Assembly: GCA_903832325.1 (NCBI GenBank)
Contig: CAILBC010000021.1
Coordinates: forward strand, 38,739 to 102,738
Length of the DNA: 64,000 nucleotides
Direction of reading: 5' to 3'
From: an uncultured Sphingomonadales bacterium
GTDB taxonomy: Bacteria > Pseudomonadota > Alphaproteobacteria > Sphingomonadales > Sphingomonadaceae
Numbering within the stretch: position 1 is the first letter of the stretch; each line of letters begins with the position of its first letter. Below are positions 8,505 to 17,197 of this stretch, one piece after another. Both the position numbers and the translations under genes were made by a program. The notes under the pieces are model-generated. The model ran no database searches. It saw only the letters and a list, made by a program, of their open reading frames with translations, and was not told the origin of the DNA.

Positions 8505-9137
8505 ATGAACGAACGCACCACAGCCACGCCGCGCAGCGATGCGCGGCCCGAAATTGGCACGCTGTCGCGCTGGACACGCGCGGCGTTGCTGGCGTTCTAT
8601 CGCCGCGAGGGCTGGCGCGCCGAAGGCACGCCACCGGCCGACGGGCGCTATGTGATCATTGCCGCGCCGCACACGTCAAACTGGGATTTCGTCTATTTTC
8701 TGGGGCTGGTTCAGGAATTGGGGATCGATGCCCATTTCATGGCCAAGCAAAGCCTGTTCCGCTGGCCGATCGGCGGCTTCATGCGCGATATGGGCGGGAT
8801 CGAGGTCGACCGGTCGGGCAAACACGACATGGTGCGCCAGATGATCGACGAATTTGCCCGGCGCGACCGTTTCGTCCTGACTATCGCACCCGAAGGCACG
8901 CGCAGCCGCGTGCAATCGTGGCGCACCGGATTCTATCACATCGCGCTGGGCGCGCAGGTGCCGATGGTGGTCGGGTTCATGGATTATGGACGGCGCACCG
9001 GCGGGCTGGGCCCGGCGATCATGCCCACCGGCGATTACCGCGCCGACATGGCGCAAGTTGCCGCGCTGTACCGCGATGTGACCCCGCGCCACCCGGACCG
9101 GGGATTTCGCGATTTCGAAGCGATGATCAATGGCTGA
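8505..9137 (+). CDS. Lysophospholipid acyltransferase family protein (PlsC-like)
   Basis: A 210-residue membrane-associated acyltransferase. It has the catalytic HX4D motif HTSNWD (His56-Asp61) and the substrate motif EGTRS (Glu130-Ser134), the hallmarks of 1-acylglycerol-3-phosphate acyltransferases. The family makes phosphatidic acid or remodels lipids; the exact acyl acceptor is open. ATG 8505 is chosen as the start; the frame is open further upstream but that region overlaps the DUF983 gene on the other strand. It overlaps the next gene by eight bases. Confidence 0.88.
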   Translation: MNERTTATPRSDARPEIGTLSRWTRAALLAFYRREGWRAEGTPPADGRYVIIAAPHTSNWDFVYFLGLVQELGIDAHFMAKQSLFRWPIGGFMRDMGGIEVDRSGKHDMVRQMIDEFARRDRFVLTIAPEGTRSRVQSWRTGFYHIALGAQVPMVVGFMDYGRRTGGLGPAIMPTGDYRADMAQVAALYRDVTPRHPDRGFRDFEAMING

Positions 9138-9624
9138 CGCCGCACGCCGGACGACTGCGCCAGTCCGCACCGAACGCGCACTGGGCTGGGGGGCGCTGGC
9201 GCTGTTGGCCGCGGTGGTGATCGCAGTGGCGCGCGGCCGCCCGCACTGGCCAATGGTGCCGGCCGTCGTGTGGATTCACCTGGCCGCGATGATCGTGGTG
9301 CTGGCGCTGACCCCGGTGCTGCTGTGGCGCCGGCGCGGCACGATCGCGCACCGCCGGCTGGGCTGGATCTGGGCTGTGGCCATGATGATCAGCGCGGTTG
9401 ACAGCCTGTTTGTCCATTCCGTGCGGCCAGGCCGGTTCAGCCCGATCCATCTGCTGTCGATACTCGTGCTGGTGGCGGTGCCCGGCGCGGTGCGCGCGGC
9501 GCGGCGGCATGATGTGGCCCGGCATCGCCGCACGATCCGCGCGCTGGCAATCGGCGCGCTGCTGGTCGCGGGGTTTTTCACATTTCCCTTTGGCCGGATG
9601 CTCGGGGCCTGGCTATTCGGCTGA
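9130..9624 (+). CDS. DUF2306-type four-helix membrane protein
   Basis: A 164-residue inner-membrane protein with about four hydrophobic helices (near residues 20-35, 45-63, 81-97 and 108-121) and the family-like region [15 protein letters not shown] between helices two and three. DUF2306 proteins have no assigned function. It is coupled to the acyltransferase gene by overlap and converges with the ferredoxin-like gene. Confidence 0.7.
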   Translation: MADAARRTTAPVRTERALGWGALALLAAVVIAVARGRPHWPMVPAVVWIHLAAMIVVLALTPVLLWRRRGTIAHRRLGWIWAVAMMISAVDSLFVHSVRPGRFSPIHLLSILVLVAVPGAVRAARRHDVARHRRTIRALAIGALLVAGFFTFPFGRMLGAWLFG

Positions 9625-10014
9625 TCCCGCGCCAGCCGGCGGCGTGATGCGATAGCGTTCGACCGGGTGGCCATCGCGCAAGTGCCCGGTGATGATCTGT
9701 TCAAGCACTTCGGGCGTGCACGAATGGTACCATACACCTTCGGGATAGACGACCGCGACCGGGCCGGCGGCACAGACCCGCAGGCACCCCGCCTTGCTGC
9801 GCAGCACGCCCGCCGCGCCGCCCAGGCCCAGTTCGCCCAGTCGCCGTTTCAGAAAAGCCCAGCTTTCCTGCCCCACGGCGCGCGGGCAGCACTTGTCCTT
9901 GTCGGGATCGACACACAGGAAAATGTGCCGCCGGGGGGCAAACCCGCCCAGCTGCGCCACGGTGTTGCGCGCCGCAGTCAGGTCAACGGGTTCGTTCATG
10001 CCGGATTCGTTCAT
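9613..10014 (-). CDS. Thioredoxin-fold (2Fe-2S) ferredoxin
   Basis: A 133-residue protein of the thioredoxin-like [2Fe-2S] ferredoxin family. The likely cluster ligands are among Cys34, Cys42/Cys43, Cys77 and Cys81, in the pattern [12 protein letters not shown] ... [12 protein letters not shown], followed by the conserved VVYPEGVWY and [13 protein letters not shown]. It probably carries electrons for an unidentified partner. Its start overlaps the thioesterase stop by four bases, so the two are co-translated. Confidence 0.9.
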   Translation of the reverse strand: MNESGMNEPVDLTAARNTVAQLGGFAPRRHIFLCVDPDKDKCCPRAVGQESWAFLKRRLGELGLGGAAGVLRSKAGCLRVCAAGPVAVVYPEGVWYHSCTPEVLEQIITGHLRDGHPVERYRITPPAGAGSAE

Positions 10015-10445
10015 AGAAGCGCCCAGGCGTCGAGCGCGGCCAGCATGTCGGGCCCCAGCGGCGCCGGGCGATCATCGATGATCGACACCAGCACCGATTG
10101 CGCGCTGGCAACCGCCTGGTCGTGCTGCATCAGCAGCTGTTGCAGCGTCCAGCTGGTCCGCCCGGTGGCCACCGGCGCGGCAAGGCAGACCAGCGGATCG
10201 GGAAAATGCGCCTGTGCCAGGTAATGGATCTCGATTGCGGCGACCATGAAGCGCCGCCCGCCGGGGGTGCGATCCGCACGCATGCCCGTCGCATAGGAAA
10301 AACGCACCCGCGCATCTTCAAGCATCGCGGCGATCGCCACATTGTTGATATGGTCGTTGGGATCGAGATCGGCAAAGCGCGAGGTGACATCGACACGATG
10401 GCGATAGCGCGCCGGGTCGAGCAGTTCTGGTCCTGGGCGTGCCAT
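10011..10445 (-). CDS. Hotdog-fold acyl-CoA thioesterase (YbgC/FcbC-like)
   Basis: A 144-residue thioesterase of the 4-hydroxybenzoyl-CoA thioesterase type. The signature [16 protein letters not shown] near residue 23 is a variant of the D-x-x-GHVNN active-site motif. It hydrolyses acyl- or aroyl-CoA esters; the substrate is open. It sits in a minus-strand run popZ, thioesterase, ferredoxin. Confidence 0.88.
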   Translation of the reverse strand: MARPGPELLDPARYRHRVDVTSRFADLDPNDHINNVAIAAMLEDARVRFSYATGMRADRTPGGRRFMVAAIEIHYLAQAHFPDPLVCLAAPVATGRTSWTLQQLLMQHDQAVASAQSVLVSIIDDRPAPLGPDMLAALDAWALL

Positions 10446-10474
10446 GCGCTTGCGTCGGGCCGGCGGGTGGCCGG

Positions 10475-11008
10475 TCAGCCCTTTTTGTGCAGGATACGCG
10501 CGATTTCGGCGGAAACCATGCGTTCGACCATCGCCGGCAGATGATCATCCAGCCATTTCGCCAGCATCGGGCGCAGCATATCGCGCACCAGCCCCTCCAG
10601 CGAGGTTTCACCCGACCGCACGATCTGCGGGCGCGCGCCGGGCTGCGACAGGGCGGCCAGCGCGGCCAGCGAATCGCGCATGGCCGACGCCGTCACTTCG
10701 TTGAGCAGGGGGCTGTCTTCATCACCGGAATCATCGGCATCATCGGCGCCGGGATCATCATCATGATCGGATGCGGCGTGCCGGGCATGGCCCTTGCCCC
10801 CGTGGTCCTGCGCCGGCGTGGCGCGATCGGCGCCCAGCACTTGTGCCGCGACTTCGCCCAGATCAAGCACATCGCCCAGCCGGTCGCGTGATGCGTTGCC
10901 CGGGGGCGGACCATCGCGGCGCGCGGCTTCGGCCCGGTTGTCACGGGCGATCACTTTCTTGATCGACGCCAGGATTTCCTCGACCGACGGTTCGCTCGAC
11001 TGCCGCAT
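10475..11008 (-). CDS. popZ: Polar organizing protein PopZ (DUF2497)
   Basis: A 177-residue DUF2497 protein. PopZ forms the polar matrix that anchors the chromosome origin through ParB in alphaproteobacteria. The N-terminal helix SVEEILASIKKVIARD and the C-terminal helices (LEGLVRDMLRPMLAKWLDDH, then VSAEIARIL) are the two conserved blocks. Between them lies a disordered acidic stretch rich in Asp, Gly and His (residues ~65-100), as expected. It follows pcm and tolC on the same strand, a conserved alphaproteobacterial order. Confidence 0.9.
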   Translation of the reverse strand: MRQSSEPSVEEILASIKKVIARDNRAEAARRDGPPPGNASRDRLGDVLDLGEVAAQVLGADRATPAQDHGGKGHARHAASDHDDDPGADDADDSGDEDSPLLNEVTASAMRDSLAALAALSQPGARPQIVRSGETSLEGLVRDMLRPMLAKWLDDHLPAMVERMVSAEIARILHKKG

Positions 11009-11090
11009 GCCCCGTATGACCCCCTTCAGCTTTGCGAATCGCGTGGCCCCCAGCGATTAACACCTTGGCACTCGTTGCGGTAGGGGTCGC

Positions 11091-12593
11091 TTACGGCAGC
11101 GGCCGGGGCGCCACCACGGCATCTTGCGCCGGGGTGGCGCGGGTCGAGCTTGACTGGCGCACCGGTTCGGCATCGCGGTGCCAATCCGAAGCGTCGCGCG
11201 ACACCTGGTCGAAATGAACCTGCGGATCGTAAAGCGCCGCGCCCAGATCATCATCGAGCGCCAGATCGCGCGACTGCGCCCTGCCCATAGCCGCCAGCAA
11301 GTTGAACCCGGCGACATAGGCATTGCGCCGCGCCGTGGCCAGATTGACTTGCGCGTTGAGCAGTTCCTGTTCGGCATCGAGAATGTTCAGGATCGTGCGA
11401 TTGCCCACGGTGTTTTCCGCGCGCACGCCTTCAAGGCTGAGCGCGGCGGCCTCGACCGCGGTCTGGTTCAGCCCGATCGCGTCATTGGCCGCTTTCCAGC
11501 TGGCGAAATCGGCGCGCACCGTGGCGATCACTTCGCGTTCGACCGAAATCTCGCGTTCGTCGGCGGCGCCCTCGTTGGCCTGGGCGCGGCGGATTTCCGC
11601 GCTGGGCAGGCCGCCCTGATAAAACGGGATCGTCGCCTGCAGGCCCACTTGCGCGGTGCCGACATGCGGCAGATTGCCCAATTGCACGGCCAGCGGCGGC
11701 AGACTGCCCAGATTGTTGATATAGGCACTCGATGCCACCACCGAAACCTTTGGCAGGCGCGAGGCATCGGCCGTTTTCACGTCATAGCCCGCCGCCTTGG
11801 TCGCCAGCCGCGCCGCGACCAGATCGGGATTGGCATCGAGCGCGATCTGCACCGCATCATCGGGGCTGTGCGGCAGCCCGGCGATCGGCGGCGGCGCATC
11901 CAGCGTTTCGGGCGGATGGCCAACCACCTGGATATAGCGTTCACGCGCGCCGATCAGGTTGGATTCGGCGCTGCGCAGCGCGGCGCGGCCTTGCGCCAGC
12001 CGCGAATTGGACTGCGCCACGTCGGTCCGCGTGACGTCGCCGATTTCAAAGCGGTCGCTGGTCGCCTTCAGGTTGATTTCCAGCACTTCGACATTCTTGC
12101 GGTTGAGCGACACGACCGCGGCATCGAGCGTGACATCCAGATAGGCCGTGACCACTTGCGAAAAGACCGAGGTTTCGGTGCCGCGCAGCGAAGCCTGGCC
12201 CTGCTGCACGCGCGTGCGTGCGGCGCTGATCGCGGCGCGGGTGCCACCGCCGGCATAGATCGGCGCGCTGAACGAGGTGGTTGCCTGCAGCGTCTGGCTC
12301 GCCGAAAAATCATAGGCGCCATAGGCCTGCTTTTCGACCTGGTGGGAGTAAGACACCGAACCCTGCAGGCTGGGCAGCGCCTGCGCGCGCGCAATCGGCA
12401 CGGTTTCATCGGTGGCGCGCTGCGTGGCGCGCGCCGCGGCCAGATCGGGATTGGCGCGATAGGCCGCGATCAGCGCCTCGCGCAGCGTTTCGGCATGGAG
12501 CGCCGGGGCACCGGCGACCATTATCGCCGCGCCCAGCAGCAGCAACCGCTTGCGCAGGGCCAGCCGTGCGGCCCGATCACCACCCCGATGCAA
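11091..12593 (-). CDS. tolC: TolC-family outer membrane efflux protein
   Basis: Outer-membrane channel of about 500 residues for type I secretion or RND efflux. A signal peptide (LLLLGAAIMVAGAPALHA, cleavage before ETLREALI) precedes the duplicated coiled-coil/barrel TolC repeat, visible as VVTAYLDVTLD and the later NLATARRNAYVAGFNLLAAMG. There is no ATG in frame before the signal peptide. I chose TTG at 12593, three bases after the Pcm-like stop (12596-12598), which gives a normal 34-residue signal region. Confidence 0.87.
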   Translation of the reverse strand: MHRGGDRAARLALRKRLLLLGAAIMVAGAPALHAETLREALIAAYRANPDLAAARATQRATDETVPIARAQALPSLQGSVSYSHQVEKQAYGAYDFSASQTLQATTSFSAPIYAGGGTRAAISAARTRVQQGQASLRGTETSVFSQVVTAYLDVTLDAAVVSLNRKNVEVLEINLKATSDRFEIGDVTRTDVAQSNSRLAQGRAALRSAESNLIGARERYIQVVGHPPETLDAPPPIAGLPHSPDDAVQIALDANPDLVAARLATKAAGYDVKTADASRLPKVSVVASSAYINNLGSLPPLAVQLGNLPHVGTAQVGLQATIPFYQGGLPSAEIRRAQANEGAADEREISVEREVIATVRADFASWKAANDAIGLNQTAVEAAALSLEGVRAENTVGNRTILNILDAEQELLNAQVNLATARRNAYVAGFNLLAAMGRAQSRDLALDDDLGAALYDPQVHFDQVSRDASDWHRDAEPVRQSSSTRATPAQDAVVAPRPLP

Positions 12594-12595
12594 GA

Positions 12596-13216
12596 TCAGA
12601 AGCTCCAGCTTTTCTTGGCGGCGAATTCCGGCAGGACCGCAAAATCGGCCTCGCCCAGGCTGGTCAGCACCAGGTCGCCCAGCACGCGGCGGCCGATTGC
12701 CAGCCGCGCCACGCCGCGTTCGATCAACCCGGTGACCACCCGGCCCTGATCGGCCAGCACAGCCACAAGCGCGGGCGGCACTTGCCCGATCGCGCCATCG
12801 ATCAGCACCAGCGAATAGGGCGCGGCAATGGTCCAATCGCCCCCGGAGCCGTCACCATCGCGCCCATCACCGTGCGGTGCCGCCACGGTCACTTTGGCAC
12901 CCAGCCGCGCCACCAGCGCCGCCAGATACGTGCCCGGGCGCCCGATCACCAGCACATGATCGGCCGCAACCGGCTCCGCCGCGGTCAGCATCTGCCCGTG
13001 GGTCAGCGCCGGGGCCAGTACCGCGCCATTGCCCAGCGGCACGGCGCGATCGATATAGGCAATCGCGCGCGCGGCCTCGGGCACGTGATCTTCGCGCGGT
13101 TCGGCGGCAAATGCAGCCAGAATCGCCGGATCATTGACCCCGCTGACACGCAGCTGGCTATCCACCATTGCCCGCCGCGCCGCGTCAAAGCCCACGCGTT
13201 CTTCAACCAAGGTCAT
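12596..13216 (-). CDS. Protein-L-isoaspartate O-methyltransferase family protein (degenerate SAM motif)
   Basis: A 206-residue relative of Pcm, which methylates isoaspartyl residues for protein repair. The N-terminal DSQLRVSGVNDPAILAAFAA and PREDHVPEAARAIAYID blocks are typical. The SAM-binding loop reads VLVIGRPGTYLAAL, lacking the usual GxGxG, and a Gly/Asp-rich insert (HGDGRDGDGSGGDW) replaces the strand after it. Activity is therefore doubtful. It sits just upstream of tolC and popZ, where such degenerate Pcm-like genes are common in alphaproteobacteria. Confidence 0.85.
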   Translation of the reverse strand: MTLVEERVGFDAARRAMVDSQLRVSGVNDPAILAAFAAEPREDHVPEAARAIAYIDRAVPLGNGAVLAPALTHGQMLTAAEPVAADHVLVIGRPGTYLAALVARLGAKVTVAAPHGDGRDGDGSGGDWTIAAPYSLVLIDGAIGQVPPALVAVLADQGRVVTGLIERGVARLAIGRRVLGDLVLTSLGEADFAVLPEFAAKKSWSF

Positions 13217-13433
13217 GAATTCCCCTGTTTTCGATCAAATTTCCATGGCCTTGCGCCCTGTAGAGGGGGCATGGCACCATGCCGATGGCTCTAGATTATC
13301 GTTCTGTCTGCGCCAAGTCATTTGCATGTCGTACGTCGAGGCGTAAGGGCGTTTGTCGAAGGCAAAGGTGGCTGTTCCACGCGGTCCCTTTGCCCGCGCA
13401 GGATATGGCCGGCACAGAAAGGTGGCAGGGAAC

Positions 13434-14957
13434 ATGGCAGACATGGTGACAATCCGCGAGGCAGACCTGATCGACAGCGTGGCCGACGCGTTGCAATTCA
13501 TCAGTTTCTTCCACCCGATGGACTATATCCGCGCGCTCAGCGACGCCTATCAGGCCGAACAGGGCCCCGCCGCGCGCGATGCCATTGCCCAGATTCTGAC
13601 CAACAGCCGGATGTGCGCCGAAGGCCACCGCCCGATCTGCCAGGATACCGGCATCGTCAACGTGTTCGTCAAATGGGGCCAGGATTGCCGGCTGGACAGC
13701 GCCATGAGCCTGCAGGACGTGGTGGATGAAGGCGTGCGCCGCGCCTATCTCAACCCCGACAACAAGCTGCGCGGATCGATTCTGGCCGATCCCGCATTCA
13801 CCCGCCGCAACACGCGCGACAACACGCCCTGCGTGCTCCATGTCGATATGGTGCGCGGCAACACGGTCAGCATCGATGTGGCGGCCAAAGGCGGCGGCAG
13901 CGAAAACAAATCGAAATTCAAGATGATGAACCCCAGCGATTCGATCGTCGACTGGGTGCTGGAAATGCTGCCGCAAATGGGCGCCGGCTGGTGCCCGCCC
14001 GGCATGCTGGGCATCGGCATCGGCGGCACGGCCGAACATTGCATGCTGCTGGCCAAGAAATCGCTGATGGAACCGATCGACATGGCCCAGCTGAAACAGC
14101 GCGGGGCACAAACCGACATCGAGCGGCTGCGTATCGAGATTTTCGACAAAGTGAATGCGCTGGGCATCGGCGCGCAAGGGCTGGGCGGGCTGTCGACCAT
14201 CCTCGATGTGAAGATCATGGATGCGCCGTGCCACGCCGCGGGCAAACCGGTGGCGATGATCCCCAATTGCGCCGCCACCCGCCACGCCCATTTCGTGCTC
14301 GACGGATCGGGGCCGAGCTATCTCGAGGCGCCGCAGCTTGACGAATGGCCCGATGTGCACTGGACGCCCGACGCGGCGGCCCGGCGCGTCGATCTCGACA
14401 CGCTGACCGCTGCCGAAGTCCAGAGCTGGAAACAGGGCGACCGTCTGCTGCTCAACGGCCGCATGCTGACCGGGCGCGACGCCGCGCACAAGCGCATCCA
14501 GGACATGCTGGCGCGGGGTGAGCCGCTGCCGGTCGATTTCCACGGCCGCGTGATCTATTATGTCGGTCCGGTCGATCCGGTGCGCGAAGAAGTTGTCGGC
14601 CCCGCAGGCCCGACCACCGCCACGCGCATGGACAAGTTCATGGACATGATGCTCGATCAGGGCCTGCTCGCCTGCGTGGGCAAGGCCGAGCGCGGCCCCG
14701 CCGCCACCCAGGCGATCGCCGAACACAAATCGGCCTATCTGATGGCGGTGGGCGGCGCGGCCTATCTGGTGGCGCGCGCAATCAAGCAATCGCGCGTGGT
14801 CGGGTTCGAGGATCTGGGCATGGAGGCAATCTACGAATTCACCGTGGAGGACATGCCGGTCACCGTGGCCGTCGATTCCGAAGGGCAGAACGTGCACCAG
14901 CTTGCCCCGCTGGTCTGGAAGAAAAAGATCGCCGACGAGGGCCTGTTGCCCGCCTGA
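13434..14957 (+). CDS. fumA: Class I fumarate hydratase
   Basis: Iron-sulfur fumarase of 507 residues that interconverts fumarate and malate in the TCA cycle. The N-terminal half has the cluster region MCAEGHRPICQDTGI and AAKGGGSENKSKFKMMNPSD, and GIGIGGTAEHCMLLAK. The C-terminal domain carries VIYYVGPVDP and GPTTATRMDKFMDMML. The frame opens at 13353, but ATG 13434 gives the usual N-terminus. It stands alone between divergent pcm and a terminator at 14981. Confidence 0.96.
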   Translation: MADMVTIREADLIDSVADALQFISFFHPMDYIRALSDAYQAEQGPAARDAIAQILTNSRMCAEGHRPICQDTGIVNVFVKWGQDCRLDSAMSLQDVVDEGVRRAYLNPDNKLRGSILADPAFTRRNTRDNTPCVLHVDMVRGNTVSIDVAAKGGGSENKSKFKMMNPSDSIVDWVLEMLPQMGAGWCPPGMLGIGIGGTAEHCMLLAKKSLMEPIDMAQLKQRGAQTDIERLRIEIFDKVNALGIGAQGLGGLSTILDVKIMDAPCHAAGKPVAMIPNCAATRHAHFVLDGSGPSYLEAPQLDEWPDVHWTPDAAARRVDLDTLTAAEVQSWKQGDRLLLNGRMLTGRDAAHKRIQDMLARGEPLPVDFHGRVIYYVGPVDPVREEVVGPAGPTTATRMDKFMDMMLDQGLLACVGKAERGPAATQAIAEHKSAYLMAVGGAAYLVARAIKQSRVVGFEDLGMEAIYEFTVEDMPVTVAVDSEGQNVHQLAPLVWKKKIADEGLLPA

Positions 14958-14980
14958 CGGCAATCGACCAACAGCCGACA

Positions 14981-15020
14981 GGCCCCGACCGTTGCGCTGG
15001 CGCGGTCGGGGCCTTTCGTT
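14981..15020 (+). terminator. Intrinsic terminator after fumarase
   Basis: GGCCCCGACCG (14981-14991) pairs perfectly with CGGTCGGGGCC (15003-15013) over 11 bp, followed by TTTCGTTTT. It lies 24 bases after the fumarase stop and just before the histidine kinase gene. Confidence 0.88.
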
Positions 15021-15035
15021 TTACACCGTCTGGCG

Positions 15036-16400
15036 ATGGCCAGCCTTTCCGATCCTTTCCCCGAGTTTGCAGCCGATCCCGCAGCACCTGCGGTCGGGCA
15101 CGTGCCCGCGCGGCAAGTGCTGGGATCAGCCGTGGCCTTGTGGCTGTGCTATTTCGTGCTGATCACGATGCGGTCGCTCGTGGTCGAACTGGGCGAATTT
15201 TCCGATCTGCTGTGGCGCCGCGCGCTGGTGACGCTGGCCGGCATCGTGGTCACGCTGATGGCCTGGCAATTGCTGCGCTGGTTTGACGGGCGCGCCATCG
15301 TGGTGCGGCTGAGCGCGGCGGTGGTGATCATGCTGCCCGCCGCGCTGGCGCTGGCGGCGGTCAACCAGGCCGCCTTTGCCCCGCTGGAGGCGCAGATGTT
15401 CGCGCGGCTGACTGCCGCGCCCGGCGCGCCATCGCCGCGCATCGAACCCGGATCCAAAGTGCGCGTGCGCCACGATCTGTCGGGCAACCTGCTGATCGAT
15501 ATCGACGACGGCGCATCCCCGGGGGGGCAATCCCCGTCATCAACCGCCCCTGGCAGGCGCCCCCCGCCAGCAACCGGGTTCACAAAGCCGGTGACCGTGA
15601 TCCAGGACCCGGTGGACCACGAAGGGCTGTGGCGCCAGCTCACCGATGTTGCGCTGGGCCGCTATTTTCTGCTGATCGCCTGGGCCGCGCTCTATCTCGC
15701 GCTGGGCAATGCCGAAATGGTGCGTGCCGCCGAACGGCGCGAGGCGGAATATCGCCGCGCGGCAAAGGCCGCAGAGCTGCGATCGCTGCGGTACCAGGTC
15801 AATCCGCATTTCCTGTTCAACACGCTGAATTCGCTGTCAGCGCTGGTGTTGACCGGGCGCGGCTCTGCCGCCGAACAGATGATCCAGGCGATGTCGAGCT
15901 TTTATCGCCATAGCCTCGCCGCCGATCCCACCGGCGATGTGCCGCTGGCCGACGAAATCGCGCTGCAGCGCCATTATCTGGATATCGAGGCGGTGCGCTT
16001 TCCCGACCGGTTGCGCACGGTGTTCGACGTGCCCGATGATCTGTCGCTCGCCCCGGTGCCGGGGATGATCCTGCAGCCGCTGGTGGAAAATTCAATCAAA
16101 TATGCCGTGGCGGCGACCACTCGCGCGGTCACCATCACCATTGCCGCCCACACCGAAGGGCGGCAGCTGATCCTGACCGTTTCCGACGATGGCCCGGGCA
16201 AGACCGGCACCGAAACCGGCACCGGGATTGGCCTGGCCAACGTGCGCAGCCGGCTCGCCGCGCGGTTTGGCGCGATGGCCCAGGTTGCCAGCGGCCCGCT
16301 GCCCGAAGGTGGCTATGCCACCACGCTGGCCCTTCCGCTGCCCGCCCCCGTTCCCCTGCCGGAGCCAAACCGCCAATGCCGCCCTTCACGAAACCGGTGA
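15036..16400 (+). CDS. LytS/YehU-type sensor histidine kinase
   Basis: A 454-residue inner-membrane kinase. There are four predicted transmembrane segments (about residues 30-50, 60-80, 90-110 and 208-226) with a periplasmic or loop region rich in Gly/Pro/Ser between the third and fourth. The His_kinase domain has the phospho-acceptor His258 in YQVNPHFLFNTLNSLS, and the ATPase domain shows QPLVENSIKYAV and DDGPG ... GIGLANVRSRL. It pairs with the LytTR response regulator starting at 16400 in a TGATG overlap. The signal is unknown. Confidence 0.92.
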   Translation: MASLSDPFPEFAADPAAPAVGHVPARQVLGSAVALWLCYFVLITMRSLVVELGEFSDLLWRRALVTLAGIVVTLMAWQLLRWFDGRAIVVRLSAAVVIMLPAALALAAVNQAAFAPLEAQMFARLTAAPGAPSPRIEPGSKVRVRHDLSGNLLIDIDDGASPGGQSPSSTAPGRRPPPATGFTKPVTVIQDPVDHEGLWRQLTDVALGRYFLLIAWAALYLALGNAEMVRAAERREAEYRRAAKAAELRSLRYQVNPHFLFNTLNSLSALVLTGRGSAAEQMIQAMSSFYRHSLAADPTGDVPLADEIALQRHYLDIEAVRFPDRLRTVFDVPDDLSLAPVPGMILQPLVENSIKYAVAATTRAVTITIAAHTEGRQLILTVSDDGPGKTGTETGTGIGLANVRSRLAARFGAMAQVASGPLPEGGYATTLALPLPAPVPLPEPNRQCRPSRNR

Positions 16401-17188
16401 TGACCATGACCGAACCCCTGCCCCTGCACACGCTGGCCTTGCGAACACTCATTGTTGATGACGAGCCGCTGGCAATCGAGCGGTTGCAGATCCTCGCCGC
16501 GCGGCTGCCCGCGCTGCACGTGGTCGGCACGGCCAGCGACGGCGCACAGGCGCTGCGGCTGGCCGAAGCGTTAAGCCCCGATCTGCTGCTGCTCGACATG
16601 ACCATGCCCGAAATCGACGGGCTGACCGTGGCGCGGCGGATGACCACGCTGGCGCTGCGCCCGGCGGTGATTTTCGTGACCGCGCACGACCAGTTTGCCG
16701 TCGAAGCGTTCGATTGCGATGCGGTGGACTATGTCTTGAAGCCCGTGGCTGCCGATCGGCTGGAACGCGCGGTGGAGCGTGCGCTGGCGCGTCGCAGCGG
16801 CGCGGCCGATGCCCCGGTGGCAAACCCGTCACAGCCGGGCACGCCCGATGCCGGCGCCTGGCTGGAAGAATTCTGGGTGCCGCACCGCAGCGAGCTGATC
16901 CGGCTGGCCGCGCGCGATATCGACCGGATCGATGCCGAACGCGATTATGTGCGCCTGCATGTCGGGCCGCGTTCGTACCTGATGCTGCACACCATCCAGG
17001 GGCTGGAGGACCGGCTCGATCCGGCGCGGTTCATTCGCCTGCACCGGTCAACCATCGTGCAGCGCGATCGCATTGCCGGCCTGCGCCATGACGGGCTGGG
17101 GGTGTGGTCGGCCGAACTTGCCGATGGCACCGCGCTGCGCATCGGACGCACCTACCTGCCCGGCGCGAAGGCCATGGCAGGACGGTAA
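16400..17188 (+). CDS. LytTR-family response regulator
   Basis: A 262-residue regulator. The receiver domain has phospho-acceptor Asp66 (DLLLLDMTMPEIDG), the acidic pair in LIVDDEP and the Lys of YVLKPV. The C-terminal LytTR DNA-binding domain (residues ~155-255) includes IDRIDAERDYVRLHV and RFIRLHRSTIVQRDRI. ATG 16400 overlaps the kinase stop by one base and is preferred over the upstream start at 16376. It is the partner of the adjacent LytS-type kinase. Confidence 0.93.
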   Translation: MTMTEPLPLHTLALRTLIVDDEPLAIERLQILAARLPALHVVGTASDGAQALRLAEALSPDLLLLDMTMPEIDGLTVARRMTTLALRPAVIFVTAHDQFAVEAFDCDAVDYVLKPVAADRLERAVERALARRSGAADAPVANPSQPGTPDAGAWLEEFWVPHRSELIRLAARDIDRIDAERDYVRLHVGPRSYLMLHTIQGLEDRLDPARFIRLHRSTIVQRDRIAGLRHDGLGVWSAELADGTALRIGRTYLPGAKAMAGR

Positions 17189-17197
17189 CGGTTGCCT

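Noticed and set aside
11178..12749. A 523-codon forward frame opposite tolC
   Set aside because: Antisense shadow of the TolC-family gene with no recognisable domain or signal peptide.
13296..14963. A 555-codon reverse frame opposite fumarase
   Set aside because: Antisense shadow; His/Arg-rich composition without motifs, whereas the forward frame is a complete class I fumarase.
15570..16405. Shared short string TTCAC-AA-CCGGTGA in the kinase linker and at the regulator start as a recent duplication
   Set aside because: The match is under 20 bases with differences and can arise from similar codons for FTKPV; nothing else repeats.
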